Source: Rhodospirillaceae bacterium (GTDB taxonomy: Bacteria; Pseudomonadota; Alphaproteobacteria; GCA-2731375). Taken from it: a DNA stretch of 64,000 bases. The notes under the pieces are model-generated. The model saw only the letters and a list, made by a program, of their open reading frames with translations, was not told where the DNA came from and did not search any database. The DNA is taken from positions 1 through 64,000 of the forward strand of contig JABJKS010000065.1 of assembly GCA_018660265.1 (NCBI GenBank), in the 5' to 3' direction. Positions 15,879-25,145 of this stretch are shown in pieces (position 1 is the first letter of the stretch; the number at the start of each line of letters is the position of its first letter). The position numbers and the translations under genes were made by a program.

Positions 15879-16211
15879 TTTGTAAGCGTCGGCAAGCTTT
15901 CTTCGACAATTATTGCCGTAGGCATCTGGAGCATTGCGGCAAACATTCTGGACCGGACCTTAGGTTAGGGCCGCTCTGAACCTATGACGGCACCTGTAGC
16001 CGGGGCTAGGTGCGTCTGTGGACAGGCTGCACGGCCACGCTGATGGGCGGTAGCAGGGGTTGGGCACGGTCAGCGCCGCCAGGAGGGCCGCTACAGCACC
16101 GATATGCGGCTAATCCAGGGCAACGCCTCCCTTGCCGTCCTGGCCCGGCACCCCTTCGTTATGCAGGGATATGAAAGCTCATAGGGCCAGCAACGTCCTA
16201 GCCCGCATTGA
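15879..16211. other. 333-bp gap between cold-shock gene and integrase
   Basis: No convincing gene, tRNA or long repeat seen on either strand. It is GC-rich, and short frames without ribosome sites are present. No attachment-site copy could be matched to the integrase's other side. Confidence 0.4.
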
Positions 16212-17441
16212 TCAAACCCGCAACGGCACAACAACATCGTCGTCTTCGGTGCCATTGACCAGATACATCAGCCGCCGGGACCATTTCTCCAGAGCGGCCC
16301 GCTTCTCGTCAATCATGGACCACTGGTCATAGACCTCTGCCGTGACGCCGCGTGGCTTGTGGCCCAAGACGGCACCCGCGTCGAGGCGGCTGATTTTCAG
16401 GTCGCGGCGCATGGCCGTTAGGACCGTTCTGCGGATGTCGTGGAAGGTCCAGCCTGTTACACCCGACAATTCGTCCAGGCGGGCCTTGGGGCGGCTGTAA
16501 CCGTTAACGTGCCCCGTGCCGGTGACAGTGAACATGAAATCGCAGTCACCCTGCTGGGGGATGCTCTGTATGATGTCCCATGCAGTGGTGGTTATCGGCA
16601 CCTCGTGGTTTTGATTTGTCTTATACCTCGCTTTGGGGATGACCCAGGTGACCTGTCCGTCATCTTCCTGGCGAAACTCCGACCACCGCATCCCAGCCAC
16701 CTCCGTTCGCCGTGCGCCAGTAAGCATTAGCAACCTCACCCACGGCCCCCATGGGTAGCCCATCACGCCGTCTTCGCCGACATCCCCGGCAGCATTCCAG
16801 ATGGCCACTAATTCCTCGTCGGTGAGGTTGCGCTCACGCGGCTCCTCACGATACTTCAGTGGGATATGTTGCGCGGGGTTGTTATCGATGACCAGTTCGT
16901 TGACGCAGAATTTGAAAAATGTGCTGATCAACGAAACAACGCGGATAGAGGTAACGGCACCATTCTTAAAGGCGCGGTCGCGGACGGCGTAGATGTCTTT
17001 ACGTGTTATTTCGCCGATGCGGCTTCTTCCCCAGGCTGGCAGGATGAAGCGGTCAATGTAGCTGTTGTATTCGCGTTGGGTGTTTTTGCGCTTCTTATCG
17101 ACATGCTCCCGGCGGAAGCGTTCGATCAGAATTTCGACCGTGTCCATTGGCACCGCCAGCCGTTCCTGGCGTTCTGCAGCCGGGTCTTTTCCGTCGCGGA
17201 CATCGGCGCGGATGCTGTTGGCTTCGCTGATGGCGTCCTTCAGGGGTATCTCGCTGCACGGCCCCAGTGTCAACTTGCGGATTTTTCTATGACGCCGGTA
17301 GCGGACCGCCCAACTCCGGGCAGCACTAGGCTTGGCCTGGATGATTAGGTACAGTCCGGGGCGCACCGCGATTTCCTGGCGCGTGTCGGTGGCGGGCACC
17401 TTGGCGACATCAGTGTTCTTGGTGATCTCGGCGCTACTCAT
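16212..17441 (-). CDS. Tyrosine recombinase (phage/island integrase)
   Basis: 409 aa from ATG 17441 (chosen because the more distal start at 17492 adds an unconserved tail). N-terminal arm-binding domain of the P4-integrase kind (VRPGLYLIIQAKPSAARSW, then RKIRKLTLGPCSEIPLKDA), a core-binding SAM-like domain (about 110-200), then the catalytic domain with LTGARRTEVAGM (first Arg), HDIRRT (His-x-x-Arg), LGHKP and the nucleophile Tyr in EVYDQW. All catalytic residues are present. These enzymes integrate genomic islands. It points away from the truncated deacetylase gene next to it, so the junction near 17.65 kb is a likely island edge. Confidence 0.92.
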   Translation of the reverse strand: MSSAEITKNTDVAKVPATDTRQEIAVRPGLYLIIQAKPSAARSWAVRYRRHRKIRKLTLGPCSEIPLKDAISEANSIRADVRDGKDPAAERQERLAVPMDTVEILIERFRREHVDKKRKNTQREYNSYIDRFILPAWGRSRIGEITRKDIYAVRDRAFKNGAVTSIRVVSLISTFFKFCVNELVIDNNPAQHIPLKYREEPRERNLTDEELVAIWNAAGDVGEDGVMGYPWGPWVRLLMLTGARRTEVAGMRWSEFRQEDDGQVTWVIPKARYKTNQNHEVPITTTAWDIIQSIPQQGDCDFMFTVTGTGHVNGYSRPKARLDELSGVTGWTFHDIRRTVLTAMRRDLKISRLDAGAVLGHKPRGVTAEVYDQWSMIDEKRAALEKWSRRLMYLVNGTEDDDVVVPLRV

Positions 17442-17603
17442 GGCAAATCTCTTGGGGAAACTTGGGGGAAACAAAGGAAAATCTTGTACCATGATATTGA
17501 ATTAAACGCTATGGACATCAAGAACGTGGGTGAGCATAGATGGGAAGGCACATAATATCGCAGAAAATGGCCATTTCTTAGTGCCAAGTAAAAGTTTTGC
17601 CGG

Positions 17604-18203
17604 ATGGTTTGGGAGGATCATATGGTCATCAATAAACGGAATAATACAGATCGAGCCGTGTGGGAACATCAGGTGCCCAAGGATCTGCAATTAGAGGCGG
17701 AACATTTGGCCAAATCGACCCAGGCCCTTGAGGCGACTTCCGGCCAGCAGCCCGTTGGTTCCCGCAGCTGGCATACGGAAGCCTTGTTGCTGGAGGAGGG
17801 TTATATCTACAACTCCCACGGCTGCGCCCATCATATGCCCTATTATGTGCGAGATGCAGCGGGGGAAAACTGTCTGTTGAACCTGCCGTTTCACTTCGCC
17901 ATCGATGATGCCATGTTCTTCAGCTTCGCCTGGCTGGCGTCCGACAATCCGGCCCAACGCATCACCGAGCCGGAGCGGGTGATGGATATGTGGTGGGACG
18001 CCTTCATTCAACAATATCGCCAGGGTGGCTATCTTAACGTCTGCCTCCACCCTTTTGTCTCCGGGCGGGCCATGCGGATTGAGGCTTTGGATCGCCTGAT
18101 CAATCGCATGAAGGCGTTGCCCGGTGTCTGGTTTCCCAGTTGTGCCGAGATGGCGCGCCATTGCCTGGACAACCATCCCCCACGCCAACAGATGGGAGTG
18201 TAA
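17604..18203 (+). pseudogene. 5'-truncated polysaccharide deacetylase (NodB-like)
   Basis: The C-terminal part of a NodB-type deacetylase. Homology starts around WEHQVPKDL, which corresponds to the second His of the HxxxH metal motif, and continues through QQPVGSRSWHTEALLLEEGYIY, FHFAIDDAMFF and LNVCLHPF. The catalytic Asp and first His of the domain are absent, and residues before about 20 do not look like the family. An ATG at 17604 may start translation of the remnant but it should be inactive. It is followed 4 bp later by an intact homologue, so the two probably formed a tandem pair before an insertion removed the first half. Confidence 0.7.
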
Positions 18204-18206
18204 GCC

Positions 18207-19145
18207 ATGCCCTGGAAAGAAAACTATACCGCCAGTGATGAAATTGGTTTGCGCGATGATCAGGTCCGCTGGCCTGGTGACCGGCGCTGCTGTGTTGTGG
18301 TCAACGTGGATTTGAGCCTGGCCAGAGGTCCCGACGGTCTGCGGGAAAAGGACCTGAACGATGATCGGGCCATGTTCGGTCTGCGCGAGGGGATGAGCCA
18401 GCTGCTGGCCACCTTGGCGCGCTTCGATATCAAGGCGACCTTCACTGTGCCCGGCGTCATGGCGGGGATGTTGGGCGACAGCCTGCGCGAATTGATCCTG
18501 GATGGCCACGAAGTCGCGGCCCATGGTTTCAAGCACGAGGACGTCGCCACCTTAAGCCGTGATGAGGAAAAGGCCCGTATGGACCTGACGACGGAAATTC
18601 TGACGCGGGTATTGGGGAAACAACCCAGCGGTTGGTATTCCTTGCCAAGGCAAAATGATCCCTTCGCCGTCGGTACCATCAGCCCGCACACAATGGAATT
18701 GGCGATCGAGGCGGGCTATCGTTATTTCGGCAATGGCCTTTCAGACGATATCCCCCATTACTGGGTCGCGAATTTCGAACGCCGCAGCGCCATTCTGACC
18801 ATGCCCTATTTCTATCATTTCGATGATCAGTTCTTTTTGCTGTTCCCCGCCAAGGGCACAGGGTTGGAACATGCCGATACATTGTTTGCCAACTGGCGGG
18901 CAGAGTTTGATGCGCAATACAAACGCGGCCGTCATTTCAACATGACCCTGCATCCCCATGCCATCGGCTGGTGCAATCGGATCAAATTGTTGGAGGATTT
19001 TTTTGGCCATATGCGCAGCCTACCCGACGTGTGGAACCCCACCGCCGGGCAATGCGCCGACTATTGGTTGGAAACCTATCCCGCCGCCACCCACCTGCAC
19101 CTGGAAGCCAGCATCTGGCAGGATTATCCCGGCAGTTTGAGTTAG
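18207..19145 (+). CDS. Polysaccharide deacetylase family protein (NodB/PuuE-like)
   Basis: 312 aa, intact. The NodB fold begins with VVVNVDLSLA, where the Asp is the usual catalytic/metal residue, and continues with ATFTVPGVMA, then HEVAAHGFKHED with the HxxxH metal pair. GWYSLPRQ and FNMTLHPHAIG match later family motifs. Members remove N-acetyl groups from sugars or, in the PuuE branch, act on ureides such as allantoin. This branch with few extra domains and no signal peptide is cytoplasmic and more like the ureide type, in keeping with hydantoinase and other amide-hydrolysis genes nearby; that is inference. Confidence 0.8.
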   Translation: MPWKENYTASDEIGLRDDQVRWPGDRRCCVVVNVDLSLARGPDGLREKDLNDDRAMFGLREGMSQLLATLARFDIKATFTVPGVMAGMLGDSLRELILDGHEVAAHGFKHEDVATLSRDEEKARMDLTTEILTRVLGKQPSGWYSLPRQNDPFAVGTISPHTMELAIEAGYRYFGNGLSDDIPHYWVANFERRSAILTMPYFYHFDDQFFLLFPAKGTGLEHADTLFANWRAEFDAQYKRGRHFNMTLHPHAIGWCNRIKLLEDFFGHMRSLPDVWNPTAGQCADYWLETYPAATHLHLEASIWQDYPGSLS

Positions 19146-19167
19146 GACATTTCGGGATATTGGTGAG

Positions 19168-20304
19168 CTATTTCGCCTGTTCTTCCTCGTCAACGAATTC
19201 AAAGGCCTTGCGTCGTTCGGGCGGCATGGCGGCGACGAAGGCTTTGGCTTCGTCACCGGGCATGGCTTCCAAGCGGCCATCTTCATGTTGTACGACGACA
19301 CCGCTGGAATGCAGGGTCTTGATGCGGCGGTCCCGTTCTTCCCGTTCGGGATGGCAGACCAGAGAGCAGTTGCCGCACGAGGTCCACAGATCATCACGGC
19401 TATAGCCATAGGCAATCGCTGCTGTGCTGTGGCCACCGTCGGGTATTTCACGCTCCTGCATGGCGGGAATGGCTTTTTTGTAGGATGCCCTGAGTTCCTT
19501 GTCGTCTTTGGGAATGGGGAAACGGGCTGGCGACCAGGTAGACCAACGGCCATTTGGGTGCAGGCCATTATAGCCTGCACAGACATAGCTGCACCGGGCG
19601 TATGAGCGCCGTTTGGCATAATTGAATTCCCGCCCGCCCATGCTGATGACTTCCTTTTCCTTGGCCCCATAGCGGAAAAAACCTGATGGGCAGGAGGCGT
19701 TGCAGGCCTGACAGTCGTCGCAATAATTATCTTCTTCCGCCAGCGGCTGATCGGCAAGCAGGGGCACGTCCGTGACGGTGGTGGCAAAAACCACGTTGGG
19801 GCCGTGTTCGGCTGTAAGGACATTGCCGGAGAAACCAAACCAACCCAGGCCGGAGGCAACAGCCAAATAGCGGTGCGACAGATCTGGGTGTTGGTCTATA
19901 TATCGCAGGCCATTGCCATCGCGGTAAACGTTGTTCGCCATGACGGCCTCTGCCCTGGCACCGAACTGGGCCAGATAGCTGGCCGCCTGGCTGGCGATGC
20001 CGCTGGCCAGGGTATTGGTGAAATTCTGATCCTTTTGATGGGCGGTGCGGTCCTCTTTGGCGAGGTATTTGCGGATCGCTTCATCGTCAAAGGGAACCAC
20101 AAAGGTTATCGCGGCGCGGGCACCTTGCATGACATAGTTGAGATCGGTCGAGGGTGGACCGCCCGCCAGGGACTCTAAGTTGCTGATGCCAACTGCCGTT
20201 GCGCCCCATTGCCGGGCGACCTTTTTGATCTGGGTGCCCATCTCCTCAATCGAGAGGCTGCCGGCCTTGCCCTGCACTATGCCGTCTGCATAATCATTCG
20301 CCAT
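19168..20304 (-). CDS. 4Fe-4S oxidoreductase related to QueG/reductive dehalogenase
   Basis: 378 aa from ATG 20304, which has a GGAG upstream; an extended start at 20361 is less likely. Two ferredoxin-like cluster motifs are visible: CDDCQACNASCP (about 225-236) and CGNCSLVCHP (about 325-334), plus CSYVC between them. The N-terminal part with GATAVGISNL, ITFVVPFD and YLAVASGLGWFGFSGNVL is the layout of epoxyqueuosine reductase and cobalamin-dependent dehalogenases. Length matches QueG-like members. The substrate is unknown, and the Tat signal of dehalogenases is absent. Confidence 0.65.
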   Translation of the reverse strand: MANDYADGIVQGKAGSLSIEEMGTQIKKVARQWGATAVGISNLESLAGGPPSTDLNYVMQGARAAITFVVPFDDEAIRKYLAKEDRTAHQKDQNFTNTLASGIASQAASYLAQFGARAEAVMANNVYRDGNGLRYIDQHPDLSHRYLAVASGLGWFGFSGNVLTAEHGPNVVFATTVTDVPLLADQPLAEEDNYCDDCQACNASCPSGFFRYGAKEKEVISMGGREFNYAKRRSYARCSYVCAGYNGLHPNGRWSTWSPARFPIPKDDKELRASYKKAIPAMQEREIPDGGHSTAAIAYGYSRDDLWTSCGNCSLVCHPEREERDRRIKTLHSSGVVVQHEDGRLEAMPGDEAKAFVAAMPPERRKAFEFVDEEEQAK

Positions 20305-20309
20305 TATCC

Positions 20310-20337
20310 CAACTCCATTGTCGCAACTCCATTGCCG
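20310..20337. repeat. Short tandem duplication (14 bp x 2)
   Basis: CAACTCCATTGTCG at 20310-20323 is followed directly by CAACTCCATTGCCG at 20324-20337 (13 of 14 identical). It lies just upstream of the iron-sulfur protein start and duplicates the region near its ribosome site. Confidence 0.8.
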
Positions 20338-20434
20338 CAAGTACGAAAAAGATAACCACAAGTTCGGCTTCCCTCAATCTGTTTCTAGCGCGGATAAGGT
20401 GCTACTATTCAATTGCAATAGGGAGGCACAGAAC

Positions 20435-21592
20435 ATGATTAAGCGATTTTCAAGTTTATTCGCCGGCCATGTGGACCTTGGCGATATGGGAACGGATGCA
20501 ACGCCGGCGAATGAGCGGCGCTATTCCGATGCCCATTTGGCGACGATTTTTGATAAGACCGAGGCCATGGCGAAGTGCATGGACGGCTTGGGCTATGACA
20601 CCCTGTGGCTGGCGGAGCATCATTTCCAACGCGAAGGATATGAGTGCATTCCCAATCTGATGATGATGGGGGTGCATCTGGCCCATTTAACCAAAAACCT
20701 GCGTATCGGCTGCGGCTTTAACATCGCGCCTATGTGGCATCCCCTGCGCCTGGCGGAGGATTTCGCCATGGCCGATCACATGACCAAGGGGCGGGTCATC
20801 TTCGGCGTCGGGCGTGGCTATCACACCCGCGAGGTGGAAAGCCTTGGCGGCCCCATGCTGGATAAGGAGGCCAATCGGGAGTTGTTTGAAGAGCAGGTGG
20901 AGATCATCTTGAAAGCCTTCCACAACGAGGCGTTCTCCCACGAAGGCAAACACTACATCTTGCCTGCAAAGGTGCCCTACCGTGGCTATGAGATGGAAGA
21001 GCTAACCCTGGTGCCACGGCCCTTGAACCTGCCGGTGGAATGCTGGCAACCGGTAGTGAGTGCGACGGAGCGCGGCTTGGATTTCATGATCAAGCATGGC
21101 ATCAAAGGCGTCATCGGCGGCGGCTCTGCCCTGATGGCCGATAATTCCGTTATCGCCTTTCAACAGGCCCAGCAGCGCGCCGGTGTCGATGTGCCCCTGG
21201 GGACGGATCTGTGTTTCGGTATCTCCTTCCATCTTGCCCCGACAAAGGAGCAGGCCATTGCCGAGGCGACGCCGTTCTATCAAGAACATGCCAAGTTGTT
21301 TGCTCCCCTGGGCTTTATGGGCCCTATGGAGGATGAGCAGCTGAACGCATTGGGCCGGCGCGGCGGCTATGACGACAGCGGCCTGGCCAGCCTGGAATTT
21401 TCCTGCGAACGGGGTGCTTGGTATTGCGGCCCGCCCGAGGGTTTCGTTGAATTCCTGCAGGAGCGGGCGGAGAAATATCCGGGACTGGAGGCGGTCAATG
21501 TCCAATCCTCCATGGGTACGCCCCTGGAGGTCATGCTTGAACAATTGCAATGGTTCGCATCCGACGTGATGCCGAAGGTTCAGGGCAAATAG
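20435..21592 (+). CDS. Luciferase-like flavin monooxygenase
   Basis: 385 aa from ATG 20435, preceded by GGGAGG. The bacterial luciferase-like TIM barrel is clear: GYDTLWLAEHHFQREGY, LTKNLRIGCGFNIAPMWHP, RLAEDFAMADHMTKGRVIFG and GVGRGYHTREVES. Family members use reduced flavin and oxygen to oxidise organic substrates, for example in sulfonate or amine use. The exact substrate is not apparent. Downstream lies a convergent methyltransferase gene, upstream a divergent iron-sulfur protein. Confidence 0.85.
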   Translation: MIKRFSSLFAGHVDLGDMGTDATPANERRYSDAHLATIFDKTEAMAKCMDGLGYDTLWLAEHHFQREGYECIPNLMMMGVHLAHLTKNLRIGCGFNIAPMWHPLRLAEDFAMADHMTKGRVIFGVGRGYHTREVESLGGPMLDKEANRELFEEQVEIILKAFHNEAFSHEGKHYILPAKVPYRGYEMEELTLVPRPLNLPVECWQPVVSATERGLDFMIKHGIKGVIGGGSALMADNSVIAFQQAQQRAGVDVPLGTDLCFGISFHLAPTKEQAIAEATPFYQEHAKLFAPLGFMGPMEDEQLNALGRRGGYDDSGLASLEFSCERGAWYCGPPEGFVEFLQERAEKYPGLEAVNVQSSMGTPLEVMLEQLQWFASDVMPKVQGK

Positions 21593-21605
21593 GGTGCCCC
21601 AGACA

Positions 21606-22211
21606 TCAAGGATGCCGGGCTATCAGGCGGACGACGGCTGCGGGTTTGCCGGGAAAACGGCCGCTGCGCCGGATGATGGTTTTCTCCTCCAACAGCAGGA
21701 TCTCGGCCCCCTCGATCGCTTGACGTAGAATGTCACTGGAAAAGAGGCGGTCCGGGTCGTCGGGGCCGCCGAATTCATTCTCAGCTTGTGCTTTTGCGTA
21801 AGCTTCGAAAATCAATTGCCCGCCGGGTTTTAGCGCCCGGAACATATTTTCAAGCAACGGGCCCTGTTCCTGGGCTGGTGGATGGATAAAGAACGTCACC
21901 ACCAGATCGAACGATGCGGTGGGCCAGACCCAACTTGTTAGGTCTACCTGCAGAGTCTCAATAGATACGCCTCTGTCCGTGGCCAGGGCCCGAGCCTTGG
22001 CCAGGCCATTTTCGGAAAAATCGACCGACAAAACATCCAATCCCTGTTTCGCCAGCCAGACGCCATTGCGCCCCTCGCCATCGGCTACGGCCAAAGTTCG
22101 AAGGCCAGGCGTGAGACGTCCGGCCTCCTCGAGCAGGAAATCATTTGGCTCCGTACCAAACAGGTAACCTTCGCCCTTATATCTGTCTTCCCAGAATGCC
22201 TGCCTTTTCAT
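21606..22211 (-). CDS. SAM-dependent methyltransferase (TehB/thiopurine type)
   Basis: 201 aa from the ATG at 22211, which has a perfect GGAGG seven bases upstream; a start at 22256 lacks one. The fold is class I: WEDRYKGEGYLFGTEPN, LAVADGEGRNGVWLAKQG (motif I), LSVDFSENGLAKA, then SFDLVVTFFIHPPAQEQG and ALKPGGQLIFE. The W-x-x-R and GTEPN start is typical of small cytoplasmic methyltransferases in the TehB-like group. Substrate unknown. Confidence 0.8.
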   Translation of the reverse strand: MKRQAFWEDRYKGEGYLFGTEPNDFLLEEAGRLTPGLRTLAVADGEGRNGVWLAKQGLDVLSVDFSENGLAKARALATDRGVSIETLQVDLTSWVWPTASFDLVVTFFIHPPAQEQGPLLENMFRALKPGGQLIFEAYAKAQAENEFGGPDDPDRLFSSDILRQAIEGAEILLLEEKTIIRRSGRFPGKPAAVVRLIARHP

Positions 22212-22281
22212 GTGCGCGCCTCCATTTACATAGTCCGAAAAATCTAGCGGGCTCATACGACTTTACATGATTTCAGCGCGC

Positions 22282-24498
22282 TTAAAGCGGTTCCGGATCC
22301 AGGAAGCGCTGCAAGACATTGCCGGTGATGCGCGCGACATTATTCTCGTAGTCGTCGTGTGCCAGGGATGCGCACCAGGAAATCGATCCCGTTGTGAAGA
22401 CGCCGCCACCTGCCGGCGTTTCGTAAAATAACAGATCGGCACGAACGCGTGGGTTCTCTGCCCCGCTCATGACCGGATGATGGAATGGTGTTTCTTCCGG
22501 GCAAAGAAAATAAAGCTGCGAATGTCCCTCCGAACGGGCAACGACGAGAGCATGGGGCGGCGTGCCGAGTTTGCGGTTGGCACCGTCGAGTTCAACGCCT
22601 GCGGCACCGCCAAGAAGGGAGCCGAAATCACCGATCATTTCATCGTCGCCGACGCCTTCAAAGATGAAGGTTGCGCGGGGATCATGGCTATCTTCCGTGC
22701 GCCGATAGTAGGAAGCGGAATCAAATCCGGTTCCGACCGTGCCCGCCCCCACAAGGGTATTGGGTGGTGCCCCCAAACGACGCCACAAACCGCCCAGTTC
22801 ACCATTGAAGCTTTGATGATATTCGCCTGGCTCGGTCGTTTGGTAACGCATGCCGCCCTCTGCCCGTCGCAACTCAAGAACGCCGGGCAGGGCGTCGTGG
22901 TAGGCGATGCGCCAGTAAAACCCATTACCGCCCAGATACATCAATCGCCCGCCTTGACCCTGATAGGCGACCATGGCGTCCCACATGGGCGTCGTCCAAT
23001 ATTCAGGGTGCGCGCCAGTGATGACCACGCGATAGGGCTCAATCGCGGCCAGGCCTTCTTGATGAATGTCTTCATCGGTGACCACGTCGAAGCCTTGGCC
23101 GATCTTTTCAAGCCAATCGGTGACATGGGTGTCGGCGTTGAAACTCCAGACGCCGGTTTTGGGCCGCATGTTGAAGATCGGGCGCAGGCGCGAGGTATAA
23201 CAAACGCCGGTCTGGTCCGAATGCTTGTCATAGAGGGACAGGCCATAACCCGGATTTTCCTGCAGGAAGACATCATCCCGCCCCAGCACCGTGATGCCAC
23301 CGCCCTTCGGCTCGGCAAAGATCGTGTTCATGCTCCATTGCATATTCGCGTAGGCCATGTAGGTCGCTGTGGAGATCAACAAAACCGCATCGGCGGTGAT
23401 TTTTCCGGCCGGGGGGCGGACGAAAAAGGGTATGCGTTCTTCATCGCCAGCGCCCCGAAGGCGGGCGCAATAGACACCGCTGGCCATGCTTTCGGGTATG
23501 GTGAGGCTAAAGTCGGTCTGCCATCCGGCGTCATAAAGATCGTCGTCATGAAAATGGATGGCACCGTATTCTTCCGGCGCATGCCGCCAACTATGTTCGC
23601 GGCCGGTCCAGTTGTGACCCCGCATCCCCCTGGTTGGTAGATTGACAATTTCGCCATGTAGCCTGTTGGGGGATATATCCGTGGCACATGTTCCACTGAT
23701 GTCGCGGGAAAAATTCCACCAGCCAACCATATGGGATCGTAGAGCGTCTGGGATGGTTGCGGATTTGGCAGCTTCCATCTCCGCCCGTGAAAGGGATTTG
23801 TTTGCCAGCCGCGGGCGGTCGATCTTGCCGTTGTAGTGGCCCCCGATCACGCTGCCATCCAGATCCACATTGTGCGCCGCCATAAGAAACACTGTCGCAC
23901 CCCGTTGGGAGGGGGCAACAGATGCGCTGCGTTGAACGGCCATTTCGGTGCCGATACCGGGTCCTGGGTTCAGGGGTTCCTGATAGAGCCGCATTTCCCC
24001 GCTGTCGGCATCAAACGCGGCGGCAACAAAATACCACTCCCGCGCGATCATCGGGGTTTCGGCGCGTAAGATGTCTACAGTGCCCCTGCCGTCACCAAGA
24101 CAAAGCGCCGTCGACCCATGATCGTCGATGAATAATTCGAAGCCATTCTCGTCGTCGGCGCACCAGATGCCAAGCAGTGCTTGGCGGCCTTTGTCAGGCG
24201 TTGTCGGCCAGATGAAGGCCTGCAGTGTGAAACTGAAAATATTGTCAAAGGCCCCCGTGTGCGGCACTGTGACGTATGATCCATCATAGATCGGTTGTTC
24301 GCGGCCCGCGTATTCCCCGGCAATTGCCGTTGGTACAGGGGTTTCCTTGAAACCGGGCCCGCCTGGGCTGTCGTCGCCGCATATTAAACGCACGATGTCG
24401 GCCTGATAAGGTTTCCCATTCAGACTGCTGATCTTGAAGTTAATCGTGTCGCCGGGGCGGGCGCTAATTTGATCGCTGTAGCCAAATAATGTTCTCAA
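22282..24498 (-). CDS. N,N-dimethylformamidase-like large (beta) subunit
   Basis: 738 aa, close to the 762 aa of the known DMFase large subunit. The N-terminal part has a LamG-like jelly roll (FDNIFSFTLQAFIWP, then LLGIWCADDENGFELFIDD). The C-terminal half is the amidase core: VITGAHPEYWTTPMWDAM, GGRLMYLGGNGFYWR and GVFTTGSISWCASLAH. The known enzyme splits N,N-dimethylformamide into dimethylamine and formate with iron bound by two Tyr and one Glu; the TGAHPEYW motif contains such a Tyr. The adjoining 100-aa gene supplies the small subunit. Real substrate may differ. Confidence 0.75.
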   Translation of the reverse strand: MRTLFGYSDQISARPGDTINFKISSLNGKPYQADIVRLICGDDSPGGPGFKETPVPTAIAGEYAGREQPIYDGSYVTVPHTGAFDNIFSFTLQAFIWPTTPDKGRQALLGIWCADDENGFELFIDDHGSTALCLGDGRGTVDILRAETPMIAREWYFVAAAFDADSGEMRLYQEPLNPGPGIGTEMAVQRSASVAPSQRGATVFLMAAHNVDLDGSVIGGHYNGKIDRPRLANKSLSRAEMEAAKSATIPDALRSHMVGWWNFSRDISGTCATDISPNRLHGEIVNLPTRGMRGHNWTGREHSWRHAPEEYGAIHFHDDDLYDAGWQTDFSLTIPESMASGVYCARLRGAGDEERIPFFVRPPAGKITADAVLLISTATYMAYANMQWSMNTIFAEPKGGGITVLGRDDVFLQENPGYGLSLYDKHSDQTGVCYTSRLRPIFNMRPKTGVWSFNADTHVTDWLEKIGQGFDVVTDEDIHQEGLAAIEPYRVVITGAHPEYWTTPMWDAMVAYQGQGGRLMYLGGNGFYWRIAYHDALPGVLELRRAEGGMRYQTTEPGEYHQSFNGELGGLWRRLGAPPNTLVGAGTVGTGFDSASYYRRTEDSHDPRATFIFEGVGDDEMIGDFGSLLGGAAGVELDGANRKLGTPPHALVVARSEGHSQLYFLCPEETPFHHPVMSGAENPRVRADLLFYETPAGGGVFTTGSISWCASLAHDDYENNVARITGNVLQRFLDPEPL

Positions 24499-24533
24499 GT
24501 CATGTCCTCTATCAGGCCTGTCAATTTCGCCTG

Positions 24534-24836
24534 TCAGTCAAGCGTCTGGCCGGTATGTGCTTCCCACCGCAGCTTGAAAATCGCCCGTTCAGCGTCGTTT
24601 AAGTTGCTGAACACCTGATCCGTGTGCATGCGGATCGGCTTGCCGCGCTGTCCGGGAAGCTGTGCCAGGGTCCATTCTTCGTAGGGCTTTGTGCAAACCA
24701 CCACATATTTGTCTCTCATACTGGGTTCGAAGCGCAACTTGTTGACCAGCTGTTGCAGCTCAGGGCTGTGGGGGCCTTTTGGGTTTTCCCAGAATGCGGC
24801 AACCAGATCGCGGCGCGTGGGGTCAATTTCGATCAT
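24534..24836 (-). CDS. N,N-dimethylformamidase-like small (alpha) subunit
   Basis: 100 aa, acidic and helical (LVAAFWENPKGPHSPELQQLVNKL..., KYVVVCTKPYEEWTLAQL..., DAERAIFKLRWEAHTG). It lies 35 bp upstream of the large subunit on the same strand. Known DMFases pair a small subunit of about 130 aa with the large one, so gene order and size fit. The assignment rests mainly on the neighbour. Confidence 0.65.
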   Translation of the reverse strand: MIEIDPTRRDLVAAFWENPKGPHSPELQQLVNKLRFEPSMRDKYVVVCTKPYEEWTLAQLPGQRGKPIRMHTDQVFSNLNDAERAIFKLRWEAHTGQTLD

Positions 24837-25145
24837 GGTATGCTCCGGATCGTGCGTTGGTTGGATGGTATCGATTGGTTTGGCTCATTCTACCGACAGC
24901 GTCCCTATGCGCAACCACAGACAAATCGACCAGATTTCCATCCTTGTACATAACCTTGGCGCAGGAGGTGCGACGATCCCGAACAATATTGATAGAGCCG
25001 CCTCGCTGAAAAGCATTCAACTCTGAGGTAAAGACGGACTTGGTTTAGAATGTTCCGAAGACGTTCTAGTTCCTGGTATTGATGCAATCAGTGAACTCCC
25101 GTAGATTTGCAGGTGTCAATGAATGCTATTATCGGATGAGCCAAA
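24837..25145. other. 309-bp intergenic stretch
   Basis: Divergent gap between the DMFase-like pair and the DUF2478 gene, so promoters for both sides should lie here, though no clear boxes were seen. On the minus strand a short frame (about 24823-25035) reads protein-like (INIVRDRRTSCAKVMYKD) but has an upstream stop and no recognised family; it could be a gene remnant. Confidence 0.3.

Noticed and set aside
15879-16211. A tRNA as integration site for the integrase
   Set aside because: No cloverleaf, T-loop or CCA-type acceptor was recognised on either strand near the integrase.
22477-23640. 387-aa open frame on the plus strand
   Set aside because: It is antisense to the well-supported dimethylformamidase-like gene, has no family motifs and reflects GC-rich codon usage.
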